A DNA stretch of 64,000 nucleotides from Spirulina subsalsa PCC 9445 (GCF_000314005.1 NZ_JH980292.1:668517-732516), one strand, 5' to 3'; counted from the stretch's first letter, positions 15,688-25,129 are shown. The notes: a model not told the origin generated them from the sequence alone. Made by a program: numbers and translations.

Positions 15688-17211
15688 CTATTCCTCACTC
15701 CCCAACTCTAACTCCTCATCAGGGGACAAGGCCGCACCAAAACGGGGCTGGGGGGGAATGGCCGCTACAATGGCATCAATGACCTTGTTCACGGGAATGA
15801 CCTCTAAGCCCAAATCATCCGCAAAAGCCTGTCCCTTGGGGACAATCGCCCGTTTAAAGCCTAATTTAGCCGCTTCCTTTAACCGTAACTCCATCTGAGA
15901 GACGAGGCGAACCTGTCCCCCTAATCCCACTTCACCGATTAAAACCGTGCGGGAGTCCACAATGCGATCGCGGAAACTAGCCACCACCGCCACCGCAATC
16001 CCCAAATCCGCCGCCGGTTCCGCCACCCCCAACCCCCCCGCCGACGCAACATAAGCATCTAATTTCGATAAAGGCACCCCTAACCGTTTCTCCAACACCG
16101 CCAAAATTTGCTGTAAACGGCTATAATCCACCCCCGTAGTTGCCCGACGAGGAGAAGCGTAACTGGTGGGACTCACCAACGCCTGTAACTCCACCACAAT
16201 AGGGCGAGTCCCTTCACAGGCCACCACCGTAGCGGTACCCGGGGACGATTCCTCCCGATTGCCCAGGAACAATTCTGAGGGGTTATCCACCTCCCGTAAC
16301 CCATTTTCCACCATCTCGAAAATGCCGATTTCATGGGTCGCCCCGAAGCGATTTTTCACCGAACGCAGTAGACGATGGGAGGCATAGCGATCGCCCTCAA
16401 AATAAAGTACCGTATCCACTAAATGCTCCAACACCCTCGGCCCGGCGATCGCCCCCTCTTTCGTCACATGACCCACAATCAACAGCGTAATATTTTCCCG
16501 CTTCGCCACCTGCATCAACGCCGACGTACATTCTCGCACCTGCGCCACAGAACCAGGAGCCGAAGTTAAAGACGAAAAGTAAAGCGTTTGAATACTATCA
16601 ATCACCGCCACCTGCGGCCTTAAGGACTCCAACTCCCGTAAAATCTCCTCTAAATCCGTCTCCGGCAACACATAAAGATGATCATTCACCACCTTAGCCG
16701 TCGTTCCCTTGCCGTTTTGTTTTTCCTCCTCCGTCAACTGATCTAAACCCGCCCACAAACGACCAGCGCGTAACTTCACCTGTTGCCCCGACTCTTCTGC
16801 ACTCACATATAAAATACGATGATCCCTCGCCAACTGGTGCGCCGTTTGCAACAAAAGTGTAGACTTGCCAATCCCAGGATCCCCCCCAATCAAAATTAAC
16901 GCCCCCGGCACAATCCCTCCCCCCAACACCCGGTCAAACTCGCTATAACCCGAAGGGAAACGGCTTTGCTCCCCTTGGGAAATATCCGAGAAACGCATAG
17001 AAGAACGGGGTTGGGTGGAAGCCTTGGGGGAACTGTTGTTATTATTGCGCTTTTGCGACTGCCACCCCACCCGAGCATTCACCAGAGAATCACTGGCGAC
17101 AATCTGCTCCTCTAAAGAACCATAGGTACCACAATTAGGGCATTTGCCAAACCATTGGGGCGTTTCTGCTCCACACTCGTTACATAAATAGCTCGTTCGC
17201 GATTTGGGCAT
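15688..17211 (-). CDS. radA: DNA repair protein RadA (Sms)
   Basis: RadA is a RecA-like ATPase with a Lon-like domain that drives branch migration during recombination repair. The 507-residue product has an N-terminal zinc finger (CNECGAETPQWFGKCPNCG, four cysteines), a Walker A box (GGDPGIGKSTLLLQTA), the RadA KNRFG motif (KNRFGATHEIG) and the C-terminal Lon-type domain (DAYVASAGGLGVAEPAADLG). I prefer the ATG at 17211, where the protein begins PKSRTSYLC. An in-frame TTG at 17229 would add six residues, and a HIP1 octamer (GCGATCGC) lies between the two. The gene is divergent from rpaB. Confidence 0.94.
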   Translation of the reverse strand: MPKSRTSYLCNECGAETPQWFGKCPNCGTYGSLEEQIVASDSLVNARVGWQSQKRNNNNSSPKASTQPRSSMRFSDISQGEQSRFPSGYSEFDRVLGGGIVPGALILIGGDPGIGKSTLLLQTAHQLARDHRILYVSAEESGQQVKLRAGRLWAGLDQLTEEEKQNGKGTTAKVVNDHLYVLPETDLEEILRELESLRPQVAVIDSIQTLYFSSLTSAPGSVAQVRECTSALMQVAKRENITLLIVGHVTKEGAIAGPRVLEHLVDTVLYFEGDRYASHRLLRSVKNRFGATHEIGIFEMVENGLREVDNPSELFLGNREESSPGTATVVACEGTRPIVVELQALVSPTSYASPRRATTGVDYSRLQQILAVLEKRLGVPLSKLDAYVASAGGLGVAEPAADLGIAVAVVASFRDRIVDSRTVLIGEVGLGGQVRLVSQMELRLKEAAKLGFKRAIVPKGQAFADDLGLEVIPVNKVIDAIVAAIPPQPRFGAALSPDEELELGSEE

Positions 17212-17351
17212 GGCGATCGCCGTTGACAATTTCTCTCAATTTAACCCGACAGCGAAAAAATAAACAGTCCGCCCCGGAATGAAATAAATCTTAACAATAA
17301 ATACAAATCTTAAAAACTCCTAAATTTAGTCCCAAAACGCCTAGGGAGGGC

Positions 17352-17379
17352 TTGAGATTCAACCTGAACAAGATATCCT
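17352..17379 (+). promoter_or_regulatory. Candidate rpaB promoter
   Basis: TTGAGA (17352-17357) and TATCCT (17374-17379) are separated by 16 bases, about 90 bases upstream of the rpaB start codon. The boxes are moderate matches to sigma70 consensus. I looked for the direct-repeat HLR1 site that RpaB binds and did not find a clear one. Confidence 0.38.
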
Positions 17380-17467
17380 AAGTATAAGTAATCGCCATTT
17401 CATTGCACGATAGCTGAATTGGCGATCGCGTAATTGTTAGTGAGTAGTCCCCCGTAGAGAAGGAGAG

Positions 17468-18205
17468 TTGAGTTCCTTGGAAACTCATAAGGAAAAGATC
17501 CTCGTTGTTGATGATGAAGCCAGTATCCGCCGCATCCTAGAAACCCGTCTTTCTATGATTGGGTACGATGTTGTCACCGCAGCCGATGGAGAAGAAGCCA
17601 TAGAAACATTCCGCACCACCCAGCCCGACTTGGTGGTATTAGATGTCATGATGCCCAAACTAGACGGTTATGGCGTTTGCCAAGAACTGCGCAAAGAATC
17701 AGACATCCCCATTATTATGCTCACCGCCCTCGGTGATGTCGCCGACCGCATTACCGGATTAGAACTCGGAGCCGATGACTATGTAGTAAAACCCTTTTCA
17801 CCCAAAGAACTCGAAGCCAGAATTCGCTCCGTGTTGCGCCGAGTCGATAAAAACGGAGCATCCGGAATCCCCAGTTCCGGCGTGATTCAAGTCGGCTCCA
17901 TTAAAATAGACACCAACAAGCGGCAAGTCTACAAAGGAGACGAACGCATCCGCCTCACCGGAATGGAATTTAGCCTCTTAGAATTATTAGTCAGTCGTTC
18001 AGGAGAAGCCTTTTCCCGCTCAGAAATTCTGCAAGAAGTTTGGGGCTACACCCCCGAGCGCCATGTAGACACCCGCGTTGTTGATGTCCATATCTCCCGT
18101 CTGCGTGCCAAACTAGAAGACGACCCCAGCAATCCGGAGTTAATCCTCACCGCAAGGGGGACAGGCTACCTGTTTCAACGCATCTTAGAACCCGGTGAAG
18201 AATAA
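17468..18205 (+). CDS. rpaB: OmpR-family response regulator RpaB (Ycf27)
   Basis: RpaB is the essential cyanobacterial regulator of high-light and redox-responsive genes, phosphorylated by NblS (Hik33). The 245-residue product has a receiver domain (VVDDEASIRRILETRLSMIG; phosphorylated D59 in LVVLDVMMPKLDGYG; K in VKPFSP) and a winged-helix DNA-binding domain ending ILTARGTGYLFQ. The near-identity of these blocks to known RpaB makes the call firm. Translation starts at TTG (17468), with AAGGAG placed correctly just upstream; no ATG fits. Its partner kinase is not in this window. Confidence 0.93.
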   Translation: MSSLETHKEKILVVDDEASIRRILETRLSMIGYDVVTAADGEEAIETFRTTQPDLVVLDVMMPKLDGYGVCQELRKESDIPIIMLTALGDVADRITGLELGADDYVVKPFSPKELEARIRSVLRRVDKNGASGIPSSGVIQVGSIKIDTNKRQVYKGDERIRLTGMEFSLLELLVSRSGEAFSRSEILQEVWGYTPERHVDTRVVDVHISRLRAKLEDDPSNPELILTARGTGYLFQRILEPGEE

Positions 18206-18303
18206 TTAGCTTAAGTGAGTCCTGCATCAATTCTCCCCTGCCACCACCCATTCATTGAGTGGTTGGGGGATTCCCGAATCCCTCACCGAACCCAAAACGC
18301 CCT

Positions 18304-18948
18304 ATGGCAAAATCCGACCCCAACCGTGTCCTCCGTTTACTCCCCCTCATCACAGGGGGACTCGGAGCCATCCTGTTATTATTTAACCGTTTTTCCACCT
18401 CAGAAATTACCGCCACTCAATCCCGTTCCGATGCCTTGGGAGTCCTTTTGAGCGCCCTACTGATTCTTGTGGGTCTAATCTGGCAACAAATTCAACCCAA
18501 ACCCCCCGAAACCGTAACACTCCTTGGGGAAGAAAAGTTTGACCTAGCCGAAGACCTCCCCGACGAGGTAAAAATTGAACTCGCCTGGGCTTCTCACCTC
18601 CTGTTAACCAACACCGTCACCCGTAGCGTTGTCCTCTACTACCAACAGCGCACCCTCCTCCGACGAGGTATCCTCCCCCCCAAACCCGAGGTTACAGCCG
18701 GAGGCATTATCCGGCGAGTATTAGAACAACAAAAACCCGTCTATCTCGTAGAGTTAAGAGTTTATCCCGGTCGCATTGAGTTTGATTATCTACCCGAGAA
18801 CACACAAGGGGTAATTTGTCAACCCCTCGGCAAAAACGGCGTTCTTATCTTAGGAGCCAATGCTCCCCGCAGCTACACCAAACAGGATGAAGTGTGGATT
18901 GAAGGGATTGCCGACAAACTTACAGAAACCTTAGAACGTTACTTTTGA
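18304..18948 (+). CDS. Cofactor assembly of complex C subunit B (CCB2/CCB4-like)
   Basis: The 214-residue protein belongs to the CCB family that attaches heme c(i) to cytochrome b6 on the stromal side of the thylakoid membrane. It has two membrane segments near the N-terminus (LLPLITGGLGAILLLF and ALGVLLSALLILVGLIW), followed by a soluble domain with LTNTVTRSVVLYYQQRTLLRRG and a C-terminal GILPPKPE..VICQPLGKNGVLILGAN-type region. I chose the ATG at 18304 (AKSDPNRVLRLLPLI) over a longer frame from 18259. It follows rpaB by about 100 bases. Its last 10 bases overlap the end of the opposing gene at 18939. Confidence 0.78.
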   Translation: MAKSDPNRVLRLLPLITGGLGAILLLFNRFSTSEITATQSRSDALGVLLSALLILVGLIWQQIQPKPPETVTLLGEEKFDLAEDLPDEVKIELAWASHLLLTNTVTRSVVLYYQQRTLLRRGILPPKPEVTAGGIIRRVLEQQKPVYLVELRVYPGRIEFDYLPENTQGVICQPLGKNGVLILGANAPRSYTKQDEVWIEGIADKLTETLERYF

Positions 18949-19682
18949 TAATCAAACTTAAATTCTGTTGTCTTGCCTCCACATTCTAGTTTCCCATAAT
19001 ACAATCTCGGTTTTGGCAGAGGATCTGACAGGTTTTTCCCGTGACAGATAATAGATTTGAATTGAATTTCATTGGATTCATCATCCCCATTATCCTCCCC
19101 ATTGGGGTCAGGGGAAAATACACCCACGATATAAGCATCAACTTTATCTTTTATATCCTCATTGGGAATCCCAGAGATAAAAACAGCATCCTCTGTTAAA
19201 CTCGTGGAATAAGTGTATTTCTTCGTCCGCACTGGAATCTCTCTTAGTGGATTCGGCTTTTCACTAAAAGACTGGTACATTTGAAAATAACCTTCTTGTT
19301 GACTCTGAACTGATGAAAGGTATGTTGATGCGAAAAAGCTTTCGCGTTTTAAGTAGTCGCTAGCCTGGATTTGTGCGACTGGAATCAGCACTAAAAGAAT
19401 AAGAAAATAGCTAAACAAAACAACAATTGTGTCACAAAAGTGATATTTTTTTGATGCTTTCTTGGTTGAATTTTTATCCACAAAACTATCAAATAAGGTA
19501 CGACTTACTTTAACCGATGGGATATAAAAAACGACCATCCAGAACAGTATTATAAGAAACACAAACTTATTGTCATAAACTAGCATATCTCCTTGTACAG
19601 TGAATAAGCCGGAGAAGCTTGAGATAATATAACCCACAAAAACAAACCAACTGATAACAATGAGAAGTGCGATACAATTCAT
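18939..19682 (-). CDS. Membrane protein of unknown function
   Basis: I do not recognise this 247-residue protein. It has three clear membrane segments in its first half (IALLIVISWFVFVGYIISSF, FVFLIILFWMVVFYIPSV and TIVVLFSYFLILLVLIPVA). A soluble region of about 130 residues follows with an acidic run (DPNGEDNGDDESNE) and a cysteine pair (CHGKN..LECGG). Its codon use is more A/T-rich than that of its neighbours, which fits recent acquisition. The ATG at 19682 is preferred. An upstream in-frame TTG lies inside the remnant of another gene (19687-19815), so the two became joined by rearrangement. Confidence 0.55.
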   Translation of the reverse strand: MNCIALLIVISWFVFVGYIISSFSGLFTVQGDMLVYDNKFVFLIILFWMVVFYIPSVKVSRTLFDSFVDKNSTKKASKKYHFCDTIVVLFSYFLILLVLIPVAQIQASDYLKRESFFASTYLSSVQSQQEGYFQMYQSFSEKPNPLREIPVRTKKYTYSTSLTEDAVFISGIPNEDIKDKVDAYIVGVFSPDPNGEDNGDDESNEIQFKSIICHGKNLSDPLPKPRLYYGKLECGGKTTEFKFDYQK

Positions 19683-19686
19683 TGAT

Positions 19687-19815
19687 TTTGCTCCAGTCAA
19701 TGCTTTGATAAACGTGAGGGAAAAAGAATTCTAAAAAGGCGGGAAAGTAGAGAGAAATGGCTTCTTTCCAAGGGGAATCGTAATCGGCACGTTGGTCGTC
19801 AGTCATGGGGGTCAT
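19687..19815 (-). pseudogene. N-terminal fragment of a cyanobacterial transposase/nuclease-like (PD-D/E-type) protein
   Basis: The 43 codons read TPMTDDQRADYDSPWKEAI and PAFLEFFFPHVYQSIDW, the start of a large cyanobacterial family of Rpn/PD-(D/E)XK-like proteins of about 300 residues, often annotated with DUF4351. In intact members the sequence goes on past IDW; here it breaks off and runs into the membrane protein gene. The remnant has lost all of its catalytic region and is non-functional. Confidence 0.62.
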
Positions 19816-19850
19816 GGTACAAATTCCAGTCGTAGGTTAATCTACGTGGT

Positions 19851-19884
19851 GTTGGGTTACACTTCCTTTCACCCAACCTACGAG
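19851..19884. repeat. Dispersed palindromic repeat, second copy
   Basis: GTTGGGT (19851-19857) can pair with ACCCAAC (19871-19877), followed by CTACGAG. It shares arms and the CCTACG flank with the copy at 2659-2692 but has a different loop. Partial homology continues near 20597-20612. Confidence 0.5.
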
Positions 19885-19930
19885 AATTAATCACAATGAA
19901 TTCCCGTCGCCAACATTGATATATTTTCTT

Positions 19931-20500
19931 TTAGGATTCCTGACACAATGCGTTTAAATAGTCCATTGCGGCCGCTAACTTAGAAGGATAATGATAGGCA
20001 AACTCTTCAAACCATAATCCCTCATCAGAATGTGGATCTAACTGTTTCAACCACATTTCGGCCTGACGTTTTAAGACCTTTTCTTGTTGTTGTCGTCGCC
20101 ATTCTTGCTCCCGTTCAAGTCTAAGCAACCTCTCCTTTTCTTGGAGTTGCCGCGCTACATCTGGCTCAGATTTTGGTTGTTGCCACTTCTCTAGAAATTG
20201 CTCAAAATCTGGTTCAACGGTAGGCTCTTCACCTTGACTGACCTGGGAAAACCTAGCTTGCAACTCCTGCAAAAAGCCATCGGTTGCCCGAGAAACTGGC
20301 GGTTTGGGTCGAGAGATAGGGAGGGATTGGGGCGGACGAGCAAACTGATTCTGGAGGTCGGTTAAAAAGCTGTCAATTTCCCCTTGTTGCTCTGACATTT
20401 GCGGTTGTTTCCCCTCGGCTAGAATCTCATTGGGTTGAGGTGTTGCTTTTTGTTGATATTTTGCCTCAAATTCCGCTAAGGCATCGTCTAAAGAACTCAT
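19931..20500 (-). CDS. Charged coiled-coil protein, possibly Slr1339-type
   Basis: The 189-residue protein is hydrophilic and has no membrane segment. It begins SSLDDALAEFEAKYQQ, has two short related blocks (IDSFLTDLQNQFARPPQSLP and TDGFLQELQARFSQV), a charged helical stretch (about 115-145) and a compact end (LDPHSDEGLWFEEFAYHYPSKLAAAMDYLNAL). The layout is like the cyanobacterial salt-stress protein family named after Slr1339, but I cannot confirm that from sequence alone. It lies upstream of a VWA protein gene on the same strand, with 134 bases between. Confidence 0.5.
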   Translation of the reverse strand: MSSLDDALAEFEAKYQQKATPQPNEILAEGKQPQMSEQQGEIDSFLTDLQNQFARPPQSLPISRPKPPVSRATDGFLQELQARFSQVSQGEEPTVEPDFEQFLEKWQQPKSEPDVARQLQEKERLLRLEREQEWRRQQQEKVLKRQAEMWLKQLDPHSDEGLWFEEFAYHYPSKLAAAMDYLNALCQES

Positions 20501-20634
20501 GATTTATGATTTAGGTGGAATCATCTCGTTCTTTAATATTAACCCCGTTGGATTGACTGTCACTACAGTTTAGGAGCTTGTTGAGTGATGCTGTCCCTTC
20601 ACCTAACCTACACATCGGGTCAATTCTTCCCCCA

Positions 20635-21240
20635 TCAATCCAGAATGGCATCAATCAAAACCTCTGTTAACGTCATCTCCCCCATCTGGTCAATGGTCAA
20701 AGTGTCCACAATATCAAACCGCGCCCCCGCCCCTTGTAACTGATCATCCAATACCTTTAAAAAACGGGTCGCTTCCCCATTATGACCCACTTGAATAAAA
20801 GAAATCCCTAACTCATCATGGCGCTCAATCCGTTGTGAAGCGTCTACAATTAAACGCACTAAACGCCTGCGGTCTTTAATATTGCCATCCGTTACCACTA
20901 AAAACGCCTCCCCATTAGGCTTAGACTGCCCTAACGCCTTCCGTTCAAAATAACTATGTAGGGCATCTTCTAGGGCATTACAAAGCCCCGTGTGACCTGT
21001 GGGGATGTTTTCTTGAAAGATGCGCGCCACCCGGTCTGAGGTGACATGATCATAACGCCGAAAACGCCCAGAAAATACATAAACCGTAATGCCATCCGGG
21101 TCAAACATCTCGCACTGCACGGCTAAAGCTAGGGTAGACTCCTGCATGATTTCCCAGTGACTTTTGCCCACTCGCGGGTCAATTTGTGACATACTGCCAC
21201 TTTTATCAATAATCAGGGTGTAGTCACGGGCTTCTAGCAT
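20635..21240 (-). CDS. von Willebrand factor A domain protein
   Basis: The 201-residue protein is a single soluble VWA domain. The metal-ion-dependent adhesion site is intact: DKSGS at residues 12-16, a threonine-glycine pair in PTGHTGLCNAL and an aspartate in LVVTDGNIKD. Stand-alone VWA proteins of this length are often partners of AAA+ or stress-related proteins, but no such partner is nearby. ndhN lies 39 bases upstream on the same strand, so the two may be cotranscribed. The function is not known. Confidence 0.8.
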   Translation of the reverse strand: MLEARDYTLIIDKSGSMSQIDPRVGKSHWEIMQESTLALAVQCEMFDPDGITVYVFSGRFRRYDHVTSDRVARIFQENIPTGHTGLCNALEDALHSYFERKALGQSKPNGEAFLVVTDGNIKDRRRLVRLIVDASQRIERHDELGISFIQVGHNGEATRFLKVLDDQLQGAGARFDIVDTLTIDQMGEMTLTEVLIDAILD

Positions 21241-21279
21241 GGGAGTCTCCCCGCTTCTGTAAGGTCGAATAGTGGAGGG

Positions 21280-21756
21280 TTAGGCAGCGCGGATGACATC
21301 CTGTAGGGGTTGCCACCGGAAATAACGCTCTCCTCCCAATTCTAAAACAACTTTTAGTCTGGGTTCTTGTTTGGGCAGATTCACTAAATATTCAATTTCT
21401 TGATTGGACAGAATCATGCCCTCAATAATCCACAAGACTAGGCCTTTGGCGGTGGAGGGTAGGGTTTCTAATTGGGAAAGTGCGATCGCCGGAACATAAT
21501 ACACCGGCCCGACTGCTGCACTCTGGGCGATATTCTTCTTGCCCAAATGAGGAGGCCGCACCCCATGCACCCCCGTCAAATAAGCCGCCACATCCCCTAA
21601 CCCCCGGGCTGTCAAGTGCAGGGAATAATACCCCGTAGCCCGTAAACGTCGTTGATAGCGACCCTCAAAACCCCCTTCTAAGGGCGCATACACCCCTAAA
21701 GCACCATACTTTTCTAAATCTCGAATAAAGGGCTTCCCCGTCGTCAGTAGCGGCAT
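21280..21756 (-). CDS. ndhN: NAD(P)H-quinone oxidoreductase subunit N
   Basis: NdhN is one of the oxygenic-photosynthesis-specific subunits of the NDH-1 complex and sits where ferredoxin docks in cyclic electron flow. The 158-residue product matches the family throughout: LLTTGKPFIRDLEKYGALGV, the YQRRLRATGYYSLHLTARGL block, AYLTGVHGVRPPHLGKK and the C-terminal RYFRWQPLQDV. The ATG start at 21756 is standard. It is divergent from the ribosomal cluster, and the shared 560-base gap holds the rplC promoter. Confidence 0.94.
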   Translation of the reverse strand: MPLLTTGKPFIRDLEKYGALGVYAPLEGGFEGRYQRRLRATGYYSLHLTARGLGDVAAYLTGVHGVRPPHLGKKNIAQSAAVGPVYYVPAIALSQLETLPSTAKGLVLWIIEGMILSNQEIEYLVNLPKQEPRLKVVLELGGERYFRWQPLQDVIRAA

Positions 21757-21842
21757 AACCTTCTCCCGTTCCTCAAAAATGGCTTGATTTCCTTGCTCAT
21801 TATAAATACTCCCGGTTCAGTTCCCAATCTCTCCCCTATCCC

Positions 21843-21871
21843 TTGACTCTTTGCGTCAAAACCGCTATAGT
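21843..21871 (+). promoter_or_regulatory. Promoter of the ribosomal protein cluster
   Basis: TTGACT (21843-21848) and TATAGT (21866-21871) are separated by exactly 17 bases, a near-consensus sigma70 promoter. Transcription would start near 21878. It faces rplC, and no other strong promoter is evident before the gene. Confidence 0.75.
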
Positions 21872-21877
21872 GGACGA

Positions 21878-22320
21878 TTGTGACCTCATAAACACCCAAG
21901 CGTGTTGAGGTTTAACATGAGGTTCAATCAGTGACCACCTGAAGAAACCAAAGGGTTTCAACCCCCAAGGTTCCAGCGTGACACTAGATGAATGCCTCGT
22001 TCAAGATACTGAGGAGAGCTTCATTAGCCCCCTTAAGTCCTGAGCGAAACACGGCAACTCGTTAGCTAATTCCTTGGTTTAACCGTTCACAGAACTCCTA
22101 GATTTCTAGCCCCTGCAAACAGGTTAAACCCGATAGCCAAACGCGAAACCCGTTGATCTTCCGTGATCATCATGTTCCGGTCATCCCGTCTGGATGATCC
22201 TGTGCGTGGTCGTCATGGACGTTTCTTGTGAGGTGCGGGCAACATTGGAGGACGAACCTATCTCCGAGCCCAAATCCCAAATTTCAGTAGTGTTGTCTAG
22301 CAAAAGAGAGGGGTAAACCC
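21878..22320 (+). promoter_or_regulatory. Long 5' leader of the rplC operon
   Basis: About 440 bases lie between the likely transcription start and the rplC start codon without any gene. The stretch has several hairpins, for instance GAAACC/GGTTTC near 21944-21959 and TCATCC/GGATGA near 22181-22197. A leader this long suggests autogenous control by a ribosomal protein, as is known for S10-type operons elsewhere. The block GGGTTTCAACCCCCAAGGTT (21953-21972) has a close relative in the rpsM leader at 33965-33983. Confidence 0.45.
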
Positions 22321-22959
22321 GTGTCTTTCGGTATCCTCGGTACCAAACTGGGCATGACTCAAATTTTTGACCAAGAAACCGGAAAAGCCATTCCGGTCAC
22401 AGTCATTCAAGCGGGTCCATGCACCGTTACTCAAATTAAAACACCAGAAACCGATGGCTACACCGCCGTTCAGGTCGGCTATGAAGAAGTTCGACCCAAA
22501 GCGCTGACTAAGCCAGAACTCGGTCACTTAGAAAAATCTGGAGCCGGGCCTCTGCGTCATCTCACAGAGTACCGCGTCTCAGATTCCAATACATTTGAGC
22601 TAGGGCAAGCCATCAAGGCGGATATTTTCAGCCCCGGTCAACTGATTGATGTTCATGGAACAAGCATCGGTCGCGGTTTTGCCGGTTATCAAAAGCGGCA
22701 TAACTTCCGACGCGGCCCCATGTCTCACGGGTCTAAAAACCACCGAGAACCCGGTTCTACCGGTCCCGGCACGACCCCCGGTCGTATTTTCCCCGGTAAA
22801 CGCATGGCCGGACGCTATGGCGGAACCAAAGTGACCATCCGCAAGCTAGAAGTCGTGCGAGTGGACGCAGAACGCAACCTGTTACTGGTGAAAGGCTCTG
22901 TCCCCGGCAAACCCGGCGCATTGGTCAGCATCACGCCCGCCAATATTGTCGGTCAGTAA
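22321..22959 (+). CDS. rplC: 50S ribosomal protein L3
   Basis: L3 is an early-assembly protein whose loop reaches the peptidyl transferase centre. The 212-residue product has the family start ([12 protein letters not shown]) and the signature [17 protein letters not shown], then [11 protein letters not shown] and [18 protein letters not shown]. Translation begins at GTG (22321), eight bases after AGAGAGGGG. It is the first gene of the cluster; rpsJ is not upstream, which is usual for cyanobacteria. Confidence 0.97.
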   Translation: MSFGILGTKLGMTQIFDQETGKAIPVTVIQAGPCTVTQIKTPETDGYTAVQVGYEEVRPKALTKPELGHLEKSGAGPLRHLTEYRVSDSNTFELGQAIKADIFSPGQLIDVHGTSIGRGFAGYQKRHNFRRGPMSHGSKNHREPGSTGPGTTPGRIFPGKRMAGRYGGTKVTIRKLEVVRVDAERNLLLVKGSVPGKPGALVSITPANIVGQ

Positions 22960-23020
22960 AACCATCAGTCCAATCCTAGAACAGAAAACGAACCAGAAAA
23001 TAGGAACCAGAAAATAAACA

Positions 23021-23653
23021 ATGGTTACTTGTGTAGTAAAAAACTGGGAAGGGGAAGCGGTTGGCGAAGCCACCCTAGAACTGAAGGTTGCTAAAGAAGA
23101 AAACGCAGCCCATATTGTTCACCGCGCCCTAGTGCGTCAACTCGCCAACGCCCGACAAGGCACCGCCTCCACCAAAACCCGCGCCGAAGTGCGTGGGGGG
23201 GGACGCAAACCTTGGCGGCAAAAAGGCACCGGACGCGCCAGAGCCGGCTCCATTCGTTCTCCCCTGTGGCGGGGAGGCGGGGTCATTTTTGGACCCAAAC
23301 CCAGAGACTATAGCCAAAAAATGAACCGCAAAGAGCGGCGGCTGGCCTTGAGAACCGCACTCACCAGTCGGGCAGAGGACATCATTGTAGTGGAAGAATT
23401 TGCCGAACAATTTGCGCGCCCCAAAACCAAGGATTTAGTCACCGCTTTAAACCGTTGGGGTGCAAACCTTGACCGAAAAGTGCTGCTCATCCTTAACGAA
23501 AAAGTGGAGGGGGTTTATTTATCCGGTCGGAATATCGCCAATCTGAGAATGATTATGGCAAATCAGTTAAACGTTTACGACTTACTGAACGCCGACCGTA
23601 TTGTTACCACACCTTCAGCACTGGCAATGATTCAGGAGGTCTACAGTGACTGA
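23021..23653 (+). CDS. rplD: 50S ribosomal protein L4
   Basis: L4 lines the peptide exit tunnel. The 210-residue product carries the long basic loop ([18 protein letters not shown], about residues 47-64) followed by [19 protein letters not shown]. The globular C-terminal part ends [20 protein letters not shown]. In E. coli L4 represses its own operon; whether the long rplC leader is its target here is only a guess. The stop overlaps the rplW start by eight bases. Confidence 0.97.
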   Translation: MVTCVVKNWEGEAVGEATLELKVAKEENAAHIVHRALVRQLANARQGTASTKTRAEVRGGGRKPWRQKGTGRARAGSIRSPLWRGGGVIFGPKPRDYSQKMNRKERRLALRTALTSRAEDIIVVEEFAEQFARPKTKDLVTALNRWGANLDRKVLLILNEKVEGVYLSGRNIANLRMIMANQLNVYDLLNADRIVTTPSALAMIQEVYSD

Positions 23654-23948
23654 GTACAATCCCCGTGATTTAGCCGATCTCATCATCAAGCCGATTGTGA
23701 CGGAAAAAGCAACTATGTTGCTTGAACAGAACAAATACGTCTTTGATGTGGTTCTCAAAGCCACTAAGCCCGAGATTAAAGCGGCTATTGAGAGTTTATT
23801 TAATGTCAAAGTGACCAAAGTGAACACGGCGCGCCCCCCGCGTAAGAAAAAACGGGTCGGGCGGTTTGTGGGCTATAAACCCCAATACAAACGCGCCATC
23901 GTCACCTTAGCCGAAGGGGATTCCATTGTTCTCTTCCCAGATGTTTAG
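23646..23948 (+). CDS. rplW: 50S ribosomal protein L23
   Basis: L23 sits at the tunnel exit and is the docking site for trigger factor and the signal recognition particle. The 100-residue product has [21 protein letters not shown] at its start and the [17 protein letters not shown] extension. The GTG at 23646 lies inside the end of rplD, with an AGGAGG site in the rplD coding sequence, so translation is coupled. Confidence 0.96.
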   Translation: MTEYNPRDLADLIIKPIVTEKATMLLEQNKYVFDVVLKATKPEIKAAIESLFNVKVTKVNTARPPRKKKRVGRFVGYKPQYKRAIVTLAEGDSIVLFPDV

Positions 23949-23989
23949 GTCAGACCAACAACTACCACATCTAAAATCTAAAATCTAAA

Positions 23990-24823
23990 ATGGGTATTCG
24001 TTCTTATCGACCAATGACTCCTGGGACTCGGCAAGCCAGTGTTTCTGACTTTGCGGACATCACCAAGAGTACACCAGAAAAATCCCTCACCCAGTATAAG
24101 CACCGCAAAAAAGGTCGCAATAACCGGGGGGTAATTACTAGCCGCCGTCGGGGGGGTGGACACAAACGCCTCTACCGTTTAATTGATTTTCGGCGGGATA
24201 AACACAACATTCCGGCACGAGTGGCGGCGATTGAGTATGATCCCAACCGCAGCGCTCGTATTGCTTTGCTCTACTATCAAGATGGAGAAAAGCGTTATAT
24301 TATCTGTCCCGACAAATTGCAGGTAGGCAGTACCGTTGTTTCGGGTCCCACGGCTCCCTATGAAAATGGCAACGCCTTGCCCTTGAGTAACATTCCCTTG
24401 GGGACGGATGTTCACAATATCGAGTTATACCCCGGTCGGGGTGGGCAAATGGTACGAGCCGCTGGGGGTTCAGCCCAAGTAGTCGCCAAAGAAGGGGATT
24501 ACGTGACCCTGCGCTTACCCTCCAAAGAGGTGCGCATGGTGCGGAAAGAATGCTACGCCACCATTGGGAAAGTGGGGAACGCCGATGCTCGTAACTTGAG
24601 TTTAGGGAAAGCCGGACGCTCCCGCCACTTGGGCCGGAGGCCCGAAGTCCGAGGCAGTGCGATGAACCCGGTGGATCACCCCCATGGTGGTGGTGAAGGC
24701 CGCGCTCCCATTGGTCGTCCCGGTCCGGTCACGCCTTGGGGTAAACCCGCCTTGGGTCGTAAAACTCGTAAACGCAATAAACCGAGCGATCGCCTGATCG
24801 TCCGGCGACGTAGCTCAAGGTAG
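23990..24823 (+). CDS. rplB: 50S ribosomal protein L2
   Basis: L2 is needed for subunit joining and peptidyl transfer. The 277-residue protein has the RNA-binding core ([20 protein letters not shown]) and the essential histidine region [19 protein letters not shown], followed by the basic C-terminus ([19 protein letters not shown]). It follows rplW by about 40 bases and precedes rpsS. Confidence 0.98.
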   Translation: MGIRSYRPMTPGTRQASVSDFADITKSTPEKSLTQYKHRKKGRNNRGVITSRRRGGGHKRLYRLIDFRRDKHNIPARVAAIEYDPNRSARIALLYYQDGEKRYIICPDKLQVGSTVVSGPTAPYENGNALPLSNIPLGTDVHNIELYPGRGGQMVRAAGGSAQVVAKEGDYVTLRLPSKEVRMVRKECYATIGKVGNADARNLSLGKAGRSRHLGRRPEVRGSAMNPVDHPHGGGEGRAPIGRPGPVTPWGKPALGRKTRKRNKPSDRLIVRRRSSR

Positions 24824-24835
24824 GAGGCAAAAACT

Positions 24836-25117
24836 ATGAGTCGTTCTCTGAAAAAAGGTCCCTTTATTGCGGACAGTTTATTAAGCAAAATCGAAAAGCT
24901 GAATGAAAAAGGCGAAAAACAGGTGATTAAAACCTGGTCCCGCGCCTCAACCATTCTGCCCAATATGGTAGGTCACACCATTGCCGTCCATAACGGGAGG
25001 CAGCACGTCCCCGTTTATGTGTCTGAGCAAATGGTGGGTCATAAACTCGGTGAATTTGCACCGACCCGGACCTTCCGCGGCCACGCCAAAAGTGACAAAA
25101 AAGCCGGAAGACGCTAG
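24836..25117 (+). CDS. rpsS: 30S ribosomal protein S19
   Basis: S19 lies in the head of the small subunit, beside S13. The 93-residue product starts [15 protein letters not shown] and has the signature ITVHNG-like [14 protein letters not shown] and [16 protein letters not shown]. The ATG at 24836 has TAGGAGG 10 bases upstream. The spacing to rplB (12 bases) and rplV (12 bases) shows a tight operon. Confidence 0.97.
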   Translation: MSRSLKKGPFIADSLLSKIEKLNEKGEKQVIKTWSRASTILPNMVGHTIAVHNGRQHVPVYVSEQMVGHKLGEFAPTRTFRGHAKSDKKAGRR

Positions 25118-25129
25118 GGGGAGAAAACA

